In this document: in pieces, positions 44,011 to 51,553 of the stretch
Position numbering within the stretch: the first letter of the stretch is position 1
How the letters are laid out: the number at the start of each line of letters is the position of its first letter
Source of the DNA: Yeosuana sp043876835
GTDB taxonomy: Bacteria > Bacteroidota > Bacteroidia > Flavobacteriales > Flavobacteriaceae
Assembly (NCBI RefSeq): GCF_043876835.1
Contig: NZ_JBAWJZ010000002.1
Span: 310,001 to 374,000 of the forward strand
Direction: 5' to 3'
DNA: 64,000 nt
Position numbers and translations under genes: made by a program
The notes under the pieces: generated by a model
Databases searched by the model: none
The model's input: only the letters and a program-made list of their open reading frames with translations
What the model was told of the DNA's origin: nothing

Positions 44011-44759
44011 TGAGAAAACAAATTGTAGCAGGAAACTGGAAAATGAATAATGATTTATCTCAAACAGAATCATTAATTTATGAACTTAAAAAAATAGAAA
44101 AAACATCAACTGCCGAGGTAATGGTTGCACCAACCTTTACCAATCTTTATAAAGCATTTGAATCATTAAAAGATACTGATATTGAAGTGATTGCACAAAA
44201 TATGCATTTTGCAGTAAATGGAGCATATACCGGAGAAATTAGTGCAAGTATGTTAAAAAGTGTTGGTATTCAAACAGTGATTTTGGGACACAGCGAGCGT
44301 CGTGAATATTTTAATGAAACAGATGAGATGTTAGCTAAAAAAGTTGATGCTGCTTTAGCAAATTCAATGCGAGTTATTTTTTGTTTTGGAGAAGTTTTAG
44401 AAGACAGAAAATCAGGGAATCATGAAAATGTTGTAGGAAGCCAAATTAAAAATGCTTTATTTCACTTAGATGCTGATGCATTCAAACATATTGTTTTAGC
44501 TTACGAACCAGTTTGGGCTATTGGTACAGGTGAAACTGCAAGTCCTGAGCAAGCACAAGATATGCATGCATTTATTAGAAAAACATTGGCAGACAAATAC
44601 GGAAATGAAGTAGCAGATTCAGTCTCTATTCTTTATGGAGGTAGTGTAAAACCAAACAACGCCCAAGAAATTTTCTCGAAACCAGATGTAGATGGTGGTT
44701 TAATTGGTGGAGCTGCACTTAATGCAACAGACTTTTTTGCGATTGTAAACGCATTTTAA
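44010..44759 (+). CDS. tpiA: Triosephosphate isomerase
   Basis: 249 residues. Catalytic elements are AGNWKMNND (lysine 11), GHSERREYF (histidine) and AYEPVWAIGTG (glutamate), with the phosphate loop ILYGGSVKPNN. It interconverts dihydroxyacetone phosphate and glyceraldehyde 3-phosphate. A strong terminator follows. Confidence 0.97.
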   Translation: MRKQIVAGNWKMNNDLSQTESLIYELKKIEKTSTAEVMVAPTFTNLYKAFESLKDTDIEVIAQNMHFAVNGAYTGEISASMLKSVGIQTVILGHSERREYFNETDEMLAKKVDAALANSMRVIFCFGEVLEDRKSGNHENVVGSQIKNALFHLDADAFKHIVLAYEPVWAIGTGETASPEQAQDMHAFIRKTLADKYGNEVADSVSILYGGSVKPNNAQEIFSKPDVDGGLIGGAALNATDFFAIVNAF

Positions 44760-44786
44760 GTATTAAAAAATTATAATTTTGAACTT

Positions 44787-44812
44787 ACCCCGAAAGATCG
44801 GGGTTTTGTTTT
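44787..44812 (+). terminator. Intrinsic terminator of tpiA
   Basis: Stem ACCCCGA / TCGGGGT with loop AAGA, then TTTTGTTTTTG, 28 bases after the tpiA stop. Confidence 0.8.
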
Positions 44813-44887
44813 TGTTTCAAATGTGAAATGATAAAGTAAGGTTCAAAATAAAGTGTTTTTTTTAATCAAATAAATTAAAGGTAAAAA

Positions 44888-45724
44888 ATGTCAAACATCA
44901 ATTATATAGGTTATCAATTTAAGGTATCGCCATTGCAGCCAGGAGTAGAAATTTTAATAGCCGAACTTGGTTATGCAGGCTTTGAAAGTTTTGTAGAAAC
45001 TGAAGATGGACTTATGGCTTATATTCAAAAAGAGGATTGGAAAGATTCTATTTTGGAAGATATTCAAATTTTAGATTCTGATGAATTTGAAATCACTTAT
45101 ACCTTTGAAGATATTGAACAGGTTAATTGGAATGAAGAATGGGAAAAGAATTTTAACCCAATAGTTGTAGATGATATTTGTACTGTCAGGGCTCCTTTTC
45201 ATGAAAAGCCCGATACAGTTTACGATATTGTTATAGAGCCCAAAATGAGTTTTGGTACTGGGCATCATGAAACCACACACATGATGATTCAGCATATTTT
45301 AAAGAATGATTTTAAAAATAAATCGGTTCTCGATATGGGTTGTGGTACTGGGGTTTTGGCCATTTTAGCTGAAATGAAAGGAGCAAAACCTATTGATGCA
45401 GTAGATTACGATAATTGGTGTTATCTTAATAGTATAGAAAATGTTGAACGAAATAATTGCCAATATATTACAGTTATTGAAGGAGATGCCAACGTATTGA
45501 GCAATAAAAAGTATGATATTATAATTGCTAATATTAATAGAAATATTCTGCTAAATGATATGGCCGTTTATGTCTCATGTTTAAATAAAAATGGGATAAT
45601 ATTTTTAAGTGGTTTCTATGAAGAAGACATTCCAATGATACAAGAAGCATGTGAAAAACATATGTTAAAGTTTGAAGAAAAGTTGGAAAGAAATTATTGG
45701 GTTTCACTAAAATTTTTAAATTAG
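44888..45724 (+). CDS. prmA: Ribosomal protein L11 methyltransferase
   Basis: 278 residues. An N-terminal L11-binding domain is linked to a class I methyltransferase with motif I LDMGCGTGVLAI, the preceding PKMSFGTGHHETT and the acceptor-site IIANINRNIL. It methylates L11 using S-adenosylmethionine. clpS follows 15 bases later. Confidence 0.94.
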   Translation: MSNINYIGYQFKVSPLQPGVEILIAELGYAGFESFVETEDGLMAYIQKEDWKDSILEDIQILDSDEFEITYTFEDIEQVNWNEEWEKNFNPIVVDDICTVRAPFHEKPDTVYDIVIEPKMSFGTGHHETTHMMIQHILKNDFKNKSVLDMGCGTGVLAILAEMKGAKPIDAVDYDNWCYLNSIENVERNNCQYITVIEGDANVLSNKKYDIIIANINRNILLNDMAVYVSCLNKNGIIFLSGFYEEDIPMIQEACEKHMLKFEEKLERNYWVSLKFLN

Positions 45725-45739
45725 TAAAAAATCCCTGTT

Positions 45740-46015
45740 ATGAGTACAAGAGAAAAATCTTCAGAAGAGGCGTTACTTGATGAAAAATTAGTTTCTCAAA
45801 AAGAGATTATATTATACAATGATGACGTGAACACTTTTGATCATGTTATAGAAACACTAATGTATGCATGCGACCATACACCAGAGCAAGCAGAACAATG
45901 TTCGTTAATTGTACATTACAATGGAAAATGTACAGTAAAAACGGGCCCTTACAGCGATTTAAAACCACGTTGCTCCATGTTACTTGAAGCTGGTTTAAAT
46001 GCTGAAATAGTTTAA
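45740..46015 (+). CDS. clpS: ATP-dependent Clp protease adaptor ClpS
   Basis: 91 residues. N-degron pocket motifs are present: IILYNDDVNTFDHVIETLM (the NDD triad) and the HYNGKCTVKTGP strand. It delivers N-end-rule substrates to ClpAP. The short distance to prmA suggests one transcript. Confidence 0.93.
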   Translation: MSTREKSSEEALLDEKLVSQKEIILYNDDVNTFDHVIETLMYACDHTPEQAEQCSLIVHYNGKCTVKTGPYSDLKPRCSMLLEAGLNAEIV

Positions 46016-46020
46016 AGCCT

Positions 46021-46048
46021 AAGAAATTTTATTCGCCTATTTCTTTTT
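46021..46048 (+). terminator. Possible terminator between clpS and the DUF2892 gene
   Basis: Seven-bp stem AAGAAAT / ATTTCTT with an 11-base loop followed by five T, at the end of clpS and overlapping the last codons of the convergent gene. The stem is weak. Confidence 0.4.
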
Positions 46049-46240
46049 GTTTGTGTTAATTCCCAATAGCGAATAAAGAGGGCAGAAGCTAAAAAAACTT
46101 GTTATTAAGAAAATTAGTGCTAATGCCATTAACACATATGCCAATGTGCCTTCAATAACGTTAAAGTAGTATAAAGCAGCTATTACTAAAGCAATAACAA
46201 CCCTAATTCCTTTGTCTGTACTTCCCATGTTTTTCTTCAT
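46037..46240 (-). CDS. DUF2892 (YgaP-like) small membrane protein
   Basis: 67 residues with two hydrophobic helices (about 11-30 and 34-52). The motif MGSTDKGIRVVIALVI ... FCPLYSLLGINT is that of DUF2892, usually found with rhodaneses and sulfur genes. Here it is the last gene of the sulfur block, 17 bases after the hydrolase-rhodanese gene. Confidence 0.88.
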   Translation of the reverse strand: MKKNMGSTDKGIRVVIALVIAALYYFNVIEGTLAYVLMALALIFLITSFFSFCPLYSLLGINTNKKK

Positions 46241-46257
46241 GATATATAAATTTTAAT

Positions 46258-47673
46258 TTATTTTAGTGTTGATGGACAAACAAAATTTGATATTGGGAGA
46301 TTAGTCATTTTTAATCGATCAAAACCTCCTTCAATATTTATGATATTATTGAAACCTCTGGCTTTTAATATAGAAGCAGCAATAACCGAACGATAACCAC
46401 CAGCACAATGAATGTGGTACGTTTTGTTTTTATCTATTTGATTCATGTTTTCATTAATGAAGTCTAAAGGAAAATTTTTCACTCCATTAACTTCTAAATG
46501 CATAGATTGATATTCACCATTTTTTCTAACATCAAGAATATTTAAATCGTGCTCTTTAGCTCTTTCAGCAAAATTTTCTGCAGGAATTGATTCTAAGGTT
46601 TCAATATCTTTACCAGCATCTTTCCAGGCATCTAAACCACCTTTTAAGTATCCTAAAGTATTATCGTAACCTACTCTTGATAAACGTGTAACAGTTTCCT
46701 TTTCTTTATTTTCTGGTGTAACAAGTAGAATAGGTTGTTTTATATCTGTTATTAAAGCTCCGACCCAAGGAGCGAAACCGCCTTCTAAACCAATAAAAAT
46801 AGAATTTGGTATGTGAGCTTTTGCATATTCACTTTGAGATCTTACATCTAAAACTAAAGCGTGCTGTTCATTTGCAATGTCTTCAAACTCTTCAGGACTT
46901 AAAACTATATTCCCCTTTTTTAATACATTATCAAAAGTTTCGTAGCCTGATTTATTCATCATGGCGTTTTTTGCAAAATATTGAGGCGGAGGTGGAATGC
47001 CTTCCAAAACTTCTTTTACAAATTCTTCTTTGCTCATATCAGCCCTAAGTGCGTAATTGGTTTGTTTTTGTTCACCTAATAAACCTACAGTTTCCTTGCT
47101 TAAGTTTTTTCCACAGGCAGAACCAGCACCATGGGCAGGATATACAATTACATCATCGGCTAATGGCATTATTTTGTTTCGTAAAGAATCATATAACATG
47201 GCAGCTAAATCTTCTTTGGTTAAGTCTGATTTAATAGCCAAATCAGGTCTTCCAACATCACCTAAAAATAAAGTGTCTCCAGAAAATATGGCATAATCTT
47301 TTCCTTCTTCATCAATCAACAAATAGGTTGAAGACTCTAATGTGTGTCCAGGTGTGTGAAGTACTTTTATGCTGATGTTCCCTAATTTGAAAATTTCGTT
47401 GTCTTTTGCAATGTGAGCTTTATAATTGGTTTCTGCACCAGGACCAAACACAATTAAAGCGCCTGTCTTTTTTGCCAAATCAACATGGCCAGATACAAAA
47501 TCAGCATGAAAATGCGTTTCAAAAATGTATTTTATTTTTGCATTTTCACTGGTTGCTTTATCAACATATTGTTGAGTTTCTCTTAGCGGATCAATTATGG
47601 CTACTTCACCATTTGATTCAATATAATAAGCGCCTTGGGCTAAACATCCGGTATATATTTGTTCAATTTTCAT
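46258..47673 (-). CDS. Persulfide-dioxygenase-like MBL hydrolase fused to two rhodanese domains
   Basis: 471 residues. Residues 1-240 are an ETHE1/BLH-like metallo-beta-lactamase domain (H54-F-H56-A-D58 ... H63, FSGDTLFLGDVGRPDL, YPAHGAGSACG). Then come a first rhodanese domain (VLDVRSQSEYAKAHIP), whose active loop LLVTPENKEK lacks cysteine, and a second with the active cysteine in IHCAGGYRS. It probably oxidises glutathione or other persulfides and passes sulfane sulfur on, as part of sulfide detoxification. Confidence 0.88.
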   Translation of the reverse strand: MKIEQIYTGCLAQGAYYIESNGEVAIIDPLRETQQYVDKATSENAKIKYIFETHFHADFVSGHVDLAKKTGALIVFGPGAETNYKAHIAKDNEIFKLGNISIKVLHTPGHTLESSTYLLIDEEGKDYAIFSGDTLFLGDVGRPDLAIKSDLTKEDLAAMLYDSLRNKIMPLADDVIVYPAHGAGSACGKNLSKETVGLLGEQKQTNYALRADMSKEEFVKEVLEGIPPPPQYFAKNAMMNKSGYETFDNVLKKGNIVLSPEEFEDIANEQHALVLDVRSQSEYAKAHIPNSIFIGLEGGFAPWVGALITDIKQPILLVTPENKEKETVTRLSRVGYDNTLGYLKGGLDAWKDAGKDIETLESIPAENFAERAKEHDLNILDVRKNGEYQSMHLEVNGVKNFPLDFINENMNQIDKNKTYHIHCAGGYRSVIAASILKARGFNNIINIEGGFDRLKMTNLPISNFVCPSTLK

Positions 47674-47692
47674 TCTAAAATTTTTAAAAGCG

Positions 47693-47700
47693 CAAAAATA
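47693..47700 (-). promoter_or_regulatory. -7 promoter element of the MBL-rhodanese gene
   Basis: Minus strand TATTTTTG, 19 bases before the ATG at 47673. A TTG (47726-47728) lies 25 bases upstream inside a Crp-like box. Confidence 0.55.
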
Positions 47701-47720
47701 AAAAACCTTCTTTGTTTTTA

Positions 47721-47736
47721 TGTGACAATTATTACA
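47721..47736 (-). promoter_or_regulatory. Crp/Fnr-type operator upstream of the MBL-rhodanese gene
   Basis: TGTGA-CAATTA-TTACA on the plus strand: a 5-6-5 dyad with one mismatch to the Crp consensus TGTGA-N6-TCACA. Its centre is 35.5 bases upstream of the end of the TATTTTTG element, placing it near -41, the class II activator position. It overlaps the stop codon of the upstream transporter gene. Confidence 0.55.
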
Positions 47737-48535
47737 TTTTGGTATTAAGCTCTTTAAATATAATATAAATTGCCATAATTAATGTAAACCATCCAAAACC
47801 TTTTTTAAGTTTTTTTCCGCTTATAAATTTTGAAATAGCTACACCAATTAAAATTCCAATTATTGTAAATGAAGAAAATGATAATAAAAAGAACCAATCT
47901 ATTTCAATACTTTGTATGTCGCCAGTAAAGCCAATTAATGAATTAATGGTTACAATTATTAATGAAGTTCCTACGGCTTTTTTCATGGGTAATTTTGCCC
48001 AAAGAACCAACGCTGGCACATATAAAAAACCACCACCAGCACCTATGATACCTGTTATGGTTCCTATAATTAAACCTTGTATAAAAGTCATGTAATATGG
48101 TTGCTTGAAACCTAATAATTCTTTCTCTTCTCTTTTTGTTCTTATCATGGAAATAGATGCTAAAAGCATGATAAAAGCAAAAAATATCATTATTGCTACA
48201 TTTTTTGTTAGGGAAAAATTTCCAATAGTTAAAAATATATCGGGAAAACGATGAACCAGATATTTTCTTGATAAATAAACAGCTATAAACGATGGAAAGG
48301 AAAAAGCGAAGCCTGTTTTAATATCTACATAACCTTTTCTGAATTTTTGGATGGTACCTACTAAAGAAGATGAGCCTACAACAAATAAAGAATAAGCGGT
48401 TGCAATTATTGGATTATAACCCAACACATATACCAACAAAGGGACAGTTAATATTGACCCACCACCACCAATTAGTCCTAAGACTAACCCAACTATTAGT
48501 GCTCCTAAATACCCAAAAATTTGTAACGTTTCCAT
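47732..48535 (-). CDS. TauE/SafE-family (TSUP) transporter
   Basis: 267 residues with about eight membrane helices. The glycine-rich motif IVGLVLGLIGGGGSILTVPL and its second copy IITGIIGAGGGFLYVPALVL are the TSUP hallmark. The family moves sulfur anions such as sulfite or thiosulfate. The neighbouring YeeE/YedE pair and persulfide hydrolase support a sulfur role. It overlaps nothing but lies one base from the previous gene. Confidence 0.9.
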   Translation of the reverse strand: METLQIFGYLGALIVGLVLGLIGGGGSILTVPLLVYVLGYNPIIATAYSLFVVGSSSLVGTIQKFRKGYVDIKTGFAFSFPSFIAVYLSRKYLVHRFPDIFLTIGNFSLTKNVAIMIFFAFIMLLASISMIRTKREEKELLGFKQPYYMTFIQGLIIGTITGIIGAGGGFLYVPALVLWAKLPMKKAVGTSLIIVTINSLIGFTGDIQSIEIDWFFLLSFSSFTIIGILIGVAISKFISGKKLKKGFGWFTLIMAIYIIFKELNTKM

Positions 48536-48536
48536 T

Positions 48537-48950
48537 TCAATGTGGTAATTTGTTTTTTAGTGCACCGTAAATTAAAGTGCCTAATAAAGCTCCAAATATT
48601 ACGATTAACATGGTATATACACCACTTCCAACTAAAATATACATTGGTCCAGGACAAGCACCAATAAGAGCCCAACCTAATCCAAAAATAATTCCACCAA
48701 CAATATATCTAATAAATCCTTTTTCTTTTTCAGGTACATTTATTTCTATTCCAAGTAAATTCTTTAAATGATTTTTCTTTGAAAATTTTAAAAATATAAT
48801 TCCTGTTAAAATTGCAGTGCTAATTATCCCATACATATGGAATGATTGAAAACGGAACATTTCATAAATTCTATACCAAGAGACAGCTTCAGATTTATAG
48901 AGTACAATACCAAATAATATTCCGACAAATAAAAATTTTAAGTATTTCAT
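48537..48950 (-). CDS. YeeE/YedE-family protein, second half (DUF6691-like)
   Basis: 137 residues with four membrane helices and the cysteine motif GACPGPMYILVGSG. It is the C-terminal half of a YeeE/YedE thiosulfate-type transporter encoded as two genes; the other half is the next gene upstream, three bases away. The cysteine probably contacts the sulfur substrate in the channel. Confidence 0.88.
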   Translation of the reverse strand: MKYLKFLFVGILFGIVLYKSEAVSWYRIYEMFRFQSFHMYGIISTAILTGIIFLKFSKKNHLKNLLGIEINVPEKEKGFIRYIVGGIIFGLGWALIGACPGPMYILVGSGVYTMLIVIFGALLGTLIYGALKNKLPH

Positions 48951-48953
48951 AAT

Positions 48954-49511
48954 TTAAAGAATATATGGCAAAATGAAGTTTGTCATGATTAATCCTCCAA
49001 CAAAAAAACCTATTACAGCTATTAAAGAAGGCTTTTGTAGACTACTCAGTCCTGTTATAGCATGTCCAGAAGTACAACCACCAGCATAACGCGTTCCGAA
49101 GCCAATTAATATACCACCAACTAATAAAATTGGCAAACCATGTGATGTGGTTAATACATCAAAACTAAATATTTCATTTGGAACAATGGTTTTTCCAGGA
49201 TTTTTAAACCCTAATTCATTTAATTCTAGGATTGTTTTTTTATTAAGATTAGTAACCAAATCATTAGAAAGGAAATTTTTAGCAATAAATCCACCAATTA
49301 CAGCACCTAAAACAACTATTAAGTTCCATTTTTTATCTTTCCAATCAGATTTAAAGAACTCTATAAATTTTCCTGCACCAGCTATTGAACACATGGTTGC
49401 CAGGTTTGACGACATGGCAAATGTTTTTCCAAAATAGAGTAGAGTTGCCATTATCAATGCTATTAAGGGGCCAGTTATATACCAAGGCCAAGGGTTTAAA
49501 ATATATTCCAT
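48954..49511 (-). CDS. YeeE/YedE-family protein, first half
   Basis: 185 residues with about five membrane helices and the motif GGCTSGHAITG carrying the conserved cysteine. It pairs with the adjacent shorter gene. In characterised members the family takes up thiosulfate. The likely order is Crp/Fnr gene, then this gene, its partner, TSUP transporter, hydrolase-rhodanese, DUF2892, all on the minus strand. Confidence 0.88.
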   Translation of the reverse strand: MEYILNPWPWYITGPLIALIMATLLYFGKTFAMSSNLATMCSIAGAGKFIEFFKSDWKDKKWNLIVVLGAVIGGFIAKNFLSNDLVTNLNKKTILELNELGFKNPGKTIVPNEIFSFDVLTTSHGLPILLVGGILIGFGTRYAGGCTSGHAITGLSSLQKPSLIAVIGFFVGGLIMTNFILPYIL

Positions 49512-49553
49512 GAATGTAATTTGAATTAAATTTTGGAGTTAATGGTTTAAAAA

Positions 49554-50189
49554 TTAAAATTGTAAAATATCAATCTTATTTCTGCTTAATTTTATTTTCT
49601 TTTCATTTTCTAATTGCTTTAATATCCTTGAGATTACTACTCTTGAGGTATGTAAATCATCTGCAATATCATTATGTTTTATATCTAAACTTGTTGAAGC
49701 ATTAATTTTTACTTTATCTATTAAATATTTAAAAACCCTTTCATCCATTTTCATAAATGCCAATGTGTCTATAGTTTCAAGCATTTCGTTAAAACGTATC
49801 TGATAAGCATCTAAAATGAAATTCCGCCAACTTTCATTGGTATGAAACCAATCATGAATTTTTTTTACAGGAATTAAAATTAAACTTGAATCGCTTTCAG
49901 CTACAGCTCTAATATTACTTTTTGAAGTTTTTAAACAGCAAGTAAGAGACATGGCACATGTGTCTCCAGCTTCAAGAAAATATAAAAGTAATTCATCTCC
50001 ATTAGCATCTTCTCTTAAAATTTTAATGTTACCACTTAATAAAAGAGGAATGTAATTAAGTGACTGATTAATATCTATTATGATATCATCTTTTTTAAAT
50101 TCTTTGTAGATTCCTGTTTGAAAAATTTCATTTAATAGGTTATCATCAAGAATTTGATTAAATTTTTGCTGTAATAATTTATTTGTCAT
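49554..50189 (-). CDS. Crp/Fnr regulator with cysteine cluster in the sensor domain
   Basis: 211 residues from the ATG at 50189 (an in-frame TTG at 50195 is not needed). A cNMP-binding-like roll contains C78 and C84-C85 in the motif GDTCAMSLTCC, then a dimer helix and a C-terminal helix-turn-helix with recognition helix TSRVVISRILKQ. The cysteines suggest thiol, persulfide or metal sensing rather than cAMP. It is adjacent to the sulfur operon and only about 300 bases from the nos island. Confidence 0.85.
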   Translation of the reverse strand: MTNKLLQQKFNQILDDNLLNEIFQTGIYKEFKKDDIIIDINQSLNYIPLLLSGNIKILREDANGDELLLYFLEAGDTCAMSLTCCLKTSKSNIRAVAESDSSLILIPVKKIHDWFHTNESWRNFILDAYQIRFNEMLETIDTLAFMKMDERVFKYLIDKVKINASTSLDIKHNDIADDLHTSRVVISRILKQLENEKKIKLSRNKIDILQF

Positions 50190-50228
50190 GCTCAAAAGTA
50201 ATCATTTTTCAAAATTGAAATAAATAGT

Positions 50229-50260
50229 TTGGCAGTAATTTAATAAAAATACTATATTTG
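50229..50260 (+). promoter_or_regulatory. Promoter of tRNA-Arg
   Basis: TTG 50229-50231, 21 bases, TATATTTG 50253-50260: both Bacteroidota promoter parts, 13 bases before the tRNA. Confidence 0.7.
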
Positions 50261-50273
50261 CAGCCACAAAAAT

Positions 50274-50347
50274 GGCCTCGTGGCGCAACTGAATAGCGCA
50301 TCTGATTACGGCTCAGAAGGTTACTGGTTTGAATCCAGTCGAGGTCA
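50274..50347 (+). tRNA. tRNA-Arg (anticodon ACG)
   Basis: 74-base cloverleaf: acceptor GGCCTCG / CGAGGTC, anticodon stem TCTGA / TCAGA with loop TTACGGC (anticodon ACG), T arm ACTGG-TTTGAAT-CCAGT. No encoded CCA. Its last 15 bases are duplicated at 60243-60257, so its 3' end is the inferred integration site of the nos island. Confidence 0.95.
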
Positions 50348-50356
50348 CAAATTAAA
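50333..50356 (+). repeat. Left direct repeat (att-like) in the tRNA-Arg 3' end
   Basis: 24 bases beginning ATCCAGTCGAGGTCA (tRNA) and running nine bases beyond the gene; identical to 60243-60266. Both copies are followed by a CCCAGT...ACTGGG terminator. tRNA 3' ends are the classic target of tyrosine recombinases. Confidence 0.75.
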
Positions 50357-50380
50357 ACCCAGTAATTACTGGGTTTTTTT
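50354..50380 (+). terminator. Intrinsic terminator of tRNA-Arg
   Basis: Palindrome AAAACCCAGTAA and its complement (50354-50377) with seven T. It overlaps the end of the att-like repeat. Confidence 0.85.
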
Positions 50381-50472
50381 GTTTTTAAGCTATTTTGATA
50401 TTATATCGTTCTATTCGTTTGCTGCTTAAAATTATTTATACCTAAAAACTAGCGTGGATTTTACTTTAAACA

Positions 50473-50904
50473 TTAAAGCGGAAGTGATGACTTACCATTT
50501 TTTACATCTAACGCTAATTCATTAATTGTAGTGCTTTTCAAGTTCTCCATCAAAACGACTCTTGATTGGTTTGCAAGATGATGAACAGGACAAGGATTTT
50601 TTGAATTACAACGCTCTAAACTCAATAAACAGGCATTCATTTTTTTATCTCCATCAATAACATTAACAATGTCCATTACATTTCTTTTTTTATCTTCTTC
50701 GCTTAAATAGAATCCTCCTTTCGGGCCACGTGTAGATGATATCAATTTTCTCTTTGCAAGTTCTTGCAATAGCTTAGCAATATAAGCTTGTGGAACATTT
50801 ATAGGTTCAGAAATATCTTTTACCATTATTTTATTTTCTTCATTAGAATGGATTGCTAAAAACAATACAGCTTTAATGGCATATTTTGATGAATTTGAGA
50901 TCAT
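50473..50904 (-). CDS. Rrf2-family regulator with three-cysteine Fe-S site
   Basis: 143 residues: winged helix at the N-terminus (VPQAYIAKLLQELAKRKLI, then STRGPKGGFYL) and cysteines C92, C99 and C105 (ACLLSLERCNSKNPCPVHH) in the position that binds an Fe-S cluster in IscR and NsrR. NO-sensing NsrR proteins use the same pattern, so this may sense NO or redox state and control the divergent nos operon. The spacing C-x6-C-x5-C is one residue longer than the usual first gap. Confidence 0.87.
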   Translation of the reverse strand: MISNSSKYAIKAVLFLAIHSNEENKIMVKDISEPINVPQAYIAKLLQELAKRKLISSTRGPKGGFYLSEEDKKRNVMDIVNVIDGDKKMNACLLSLERCNSKNPCPVHHLANQSRVVLMENLKSTTINELALDVKNGKSSLPL

Positions 50905-50952
50905 TATTTTTAATAATTATATGTGACAAAATAAAAAAGATATTTTTGTCTT

Positions 50953-50974
50953 AAATATGATTTAAATCATATTT
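50953..50974 (+). promoter_or_regulatory. Crp/Fnr-type palindromic operator of the nos operon
   Basis: Perfect 22-base palindrome with core TATGA-TTTAAA-TCATA, containing TGAT-N4-ATCA as in Fnr boxes (TTGAT-N4-ATCAA). Its centre is 36.5 bases upstream of the end of the TATTTTTG element, near -41, the class II activation position. Confidence 0.65.
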
Positions 50975-50992
50975 TTTAACCTATCTACATTT

Positions 50993-51000
50993 TATTTTTG
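50993..51000 (+). promoter_or_regulatory. -7 promoter element of the nos operon
   Basis: TATTTTTG, 44 bases before the cytochrome gene ATG. No TTG at the usual distance: the palindromic operator occupies that region, consistent with an activator-dependent promoter. A second TATTTTTG (50941-50948) lies upstream of the operator. Confidence 0.55.
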
Positions 51001-51044
51001 TGCTGTTAAATCAATTTTTTATTTAAAATAACTTAAAAATCAAC

Positions 51045-51548
51045 ATGAAAACAATGTTAAAATTATTCTCACTTTTATTAATCAGCTTACTTATTAGTTG
51101 TGGTGGGAAAGACGAAAAAAAGAAAGAGTCATTTTCTTATGAAAAAAAGACTACTACAGAAGCAAAAACTCCAGTTAAAACTGAAATGGTTCCAGCTTCA
51201 GCAAAAGTAGATCTAACCAATAAAGGAATTGGTCCAATTAGCTCACTTGAGTTAAATGCTGAAATTGACCAAGCAATGGTAGCACATGGACAAGAAGTTT
51301 ATAACAAAATGTGTACTGCCTGTCACAGACCAAACAAAAAATTTATAGGCCCAGCTCAAGCAGGAGTTATGGAGAGAAGAACACCAGAATGGATTATGAA
51401 CATGATTTTGAACCCTGAAGAGATGCTCCAAAAAGATCCTTTGGCTAAAGAATTATTAGCTGAATTTAATGGTGCTCCTATGGCAAATCAAAATCTTACT
51501 CAAGAAGAAGCCAGAGCAGTTTTAGAATACTTCAGAACTTTAAAATAA
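51045..51548 (+). CDS. Monohaem cytochrome c lipoprotein of the nos operon
   Basis: 167 residues. The lipobox ends LLIS-C19. A charged linker (20-60) leads to a class I cytochrome c domain with haem motif C90-T-A-C93-H94 and the probable axial methionine M146 (NGAPMANQ). It is the first gene of the nos operon and the likely direct or near-direct electron donor to NosZ, both being lipid-anchored in the periplasm. Clade II nos loci often carry such cytochromes. Confidence 0.9.
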   Translation: MKTMLKLFSLLLISLLISCGGKDEKKKESFSYEKKTTTEAKTPVKTEMVPASAKVDLTNKGIGPISSLELNAEIDQAMVAHGQEVYNKMCTACHRPNKKFIGPAQAGVMERRTPEWIMNMILNPEEMLQKDPLAKELLAEFNGAPMANQNLTQEEARAVLEYFRTLK

Positions 51549-51553
51549 TACAT

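Noticed and set aside
47049..47678. Several plus-strand open frames opposite the MBL-rhodanese gene
   Set aside because: The minus-strand frame has full domain matches; the opposite frames have no recognisable domain and overlap it completely.
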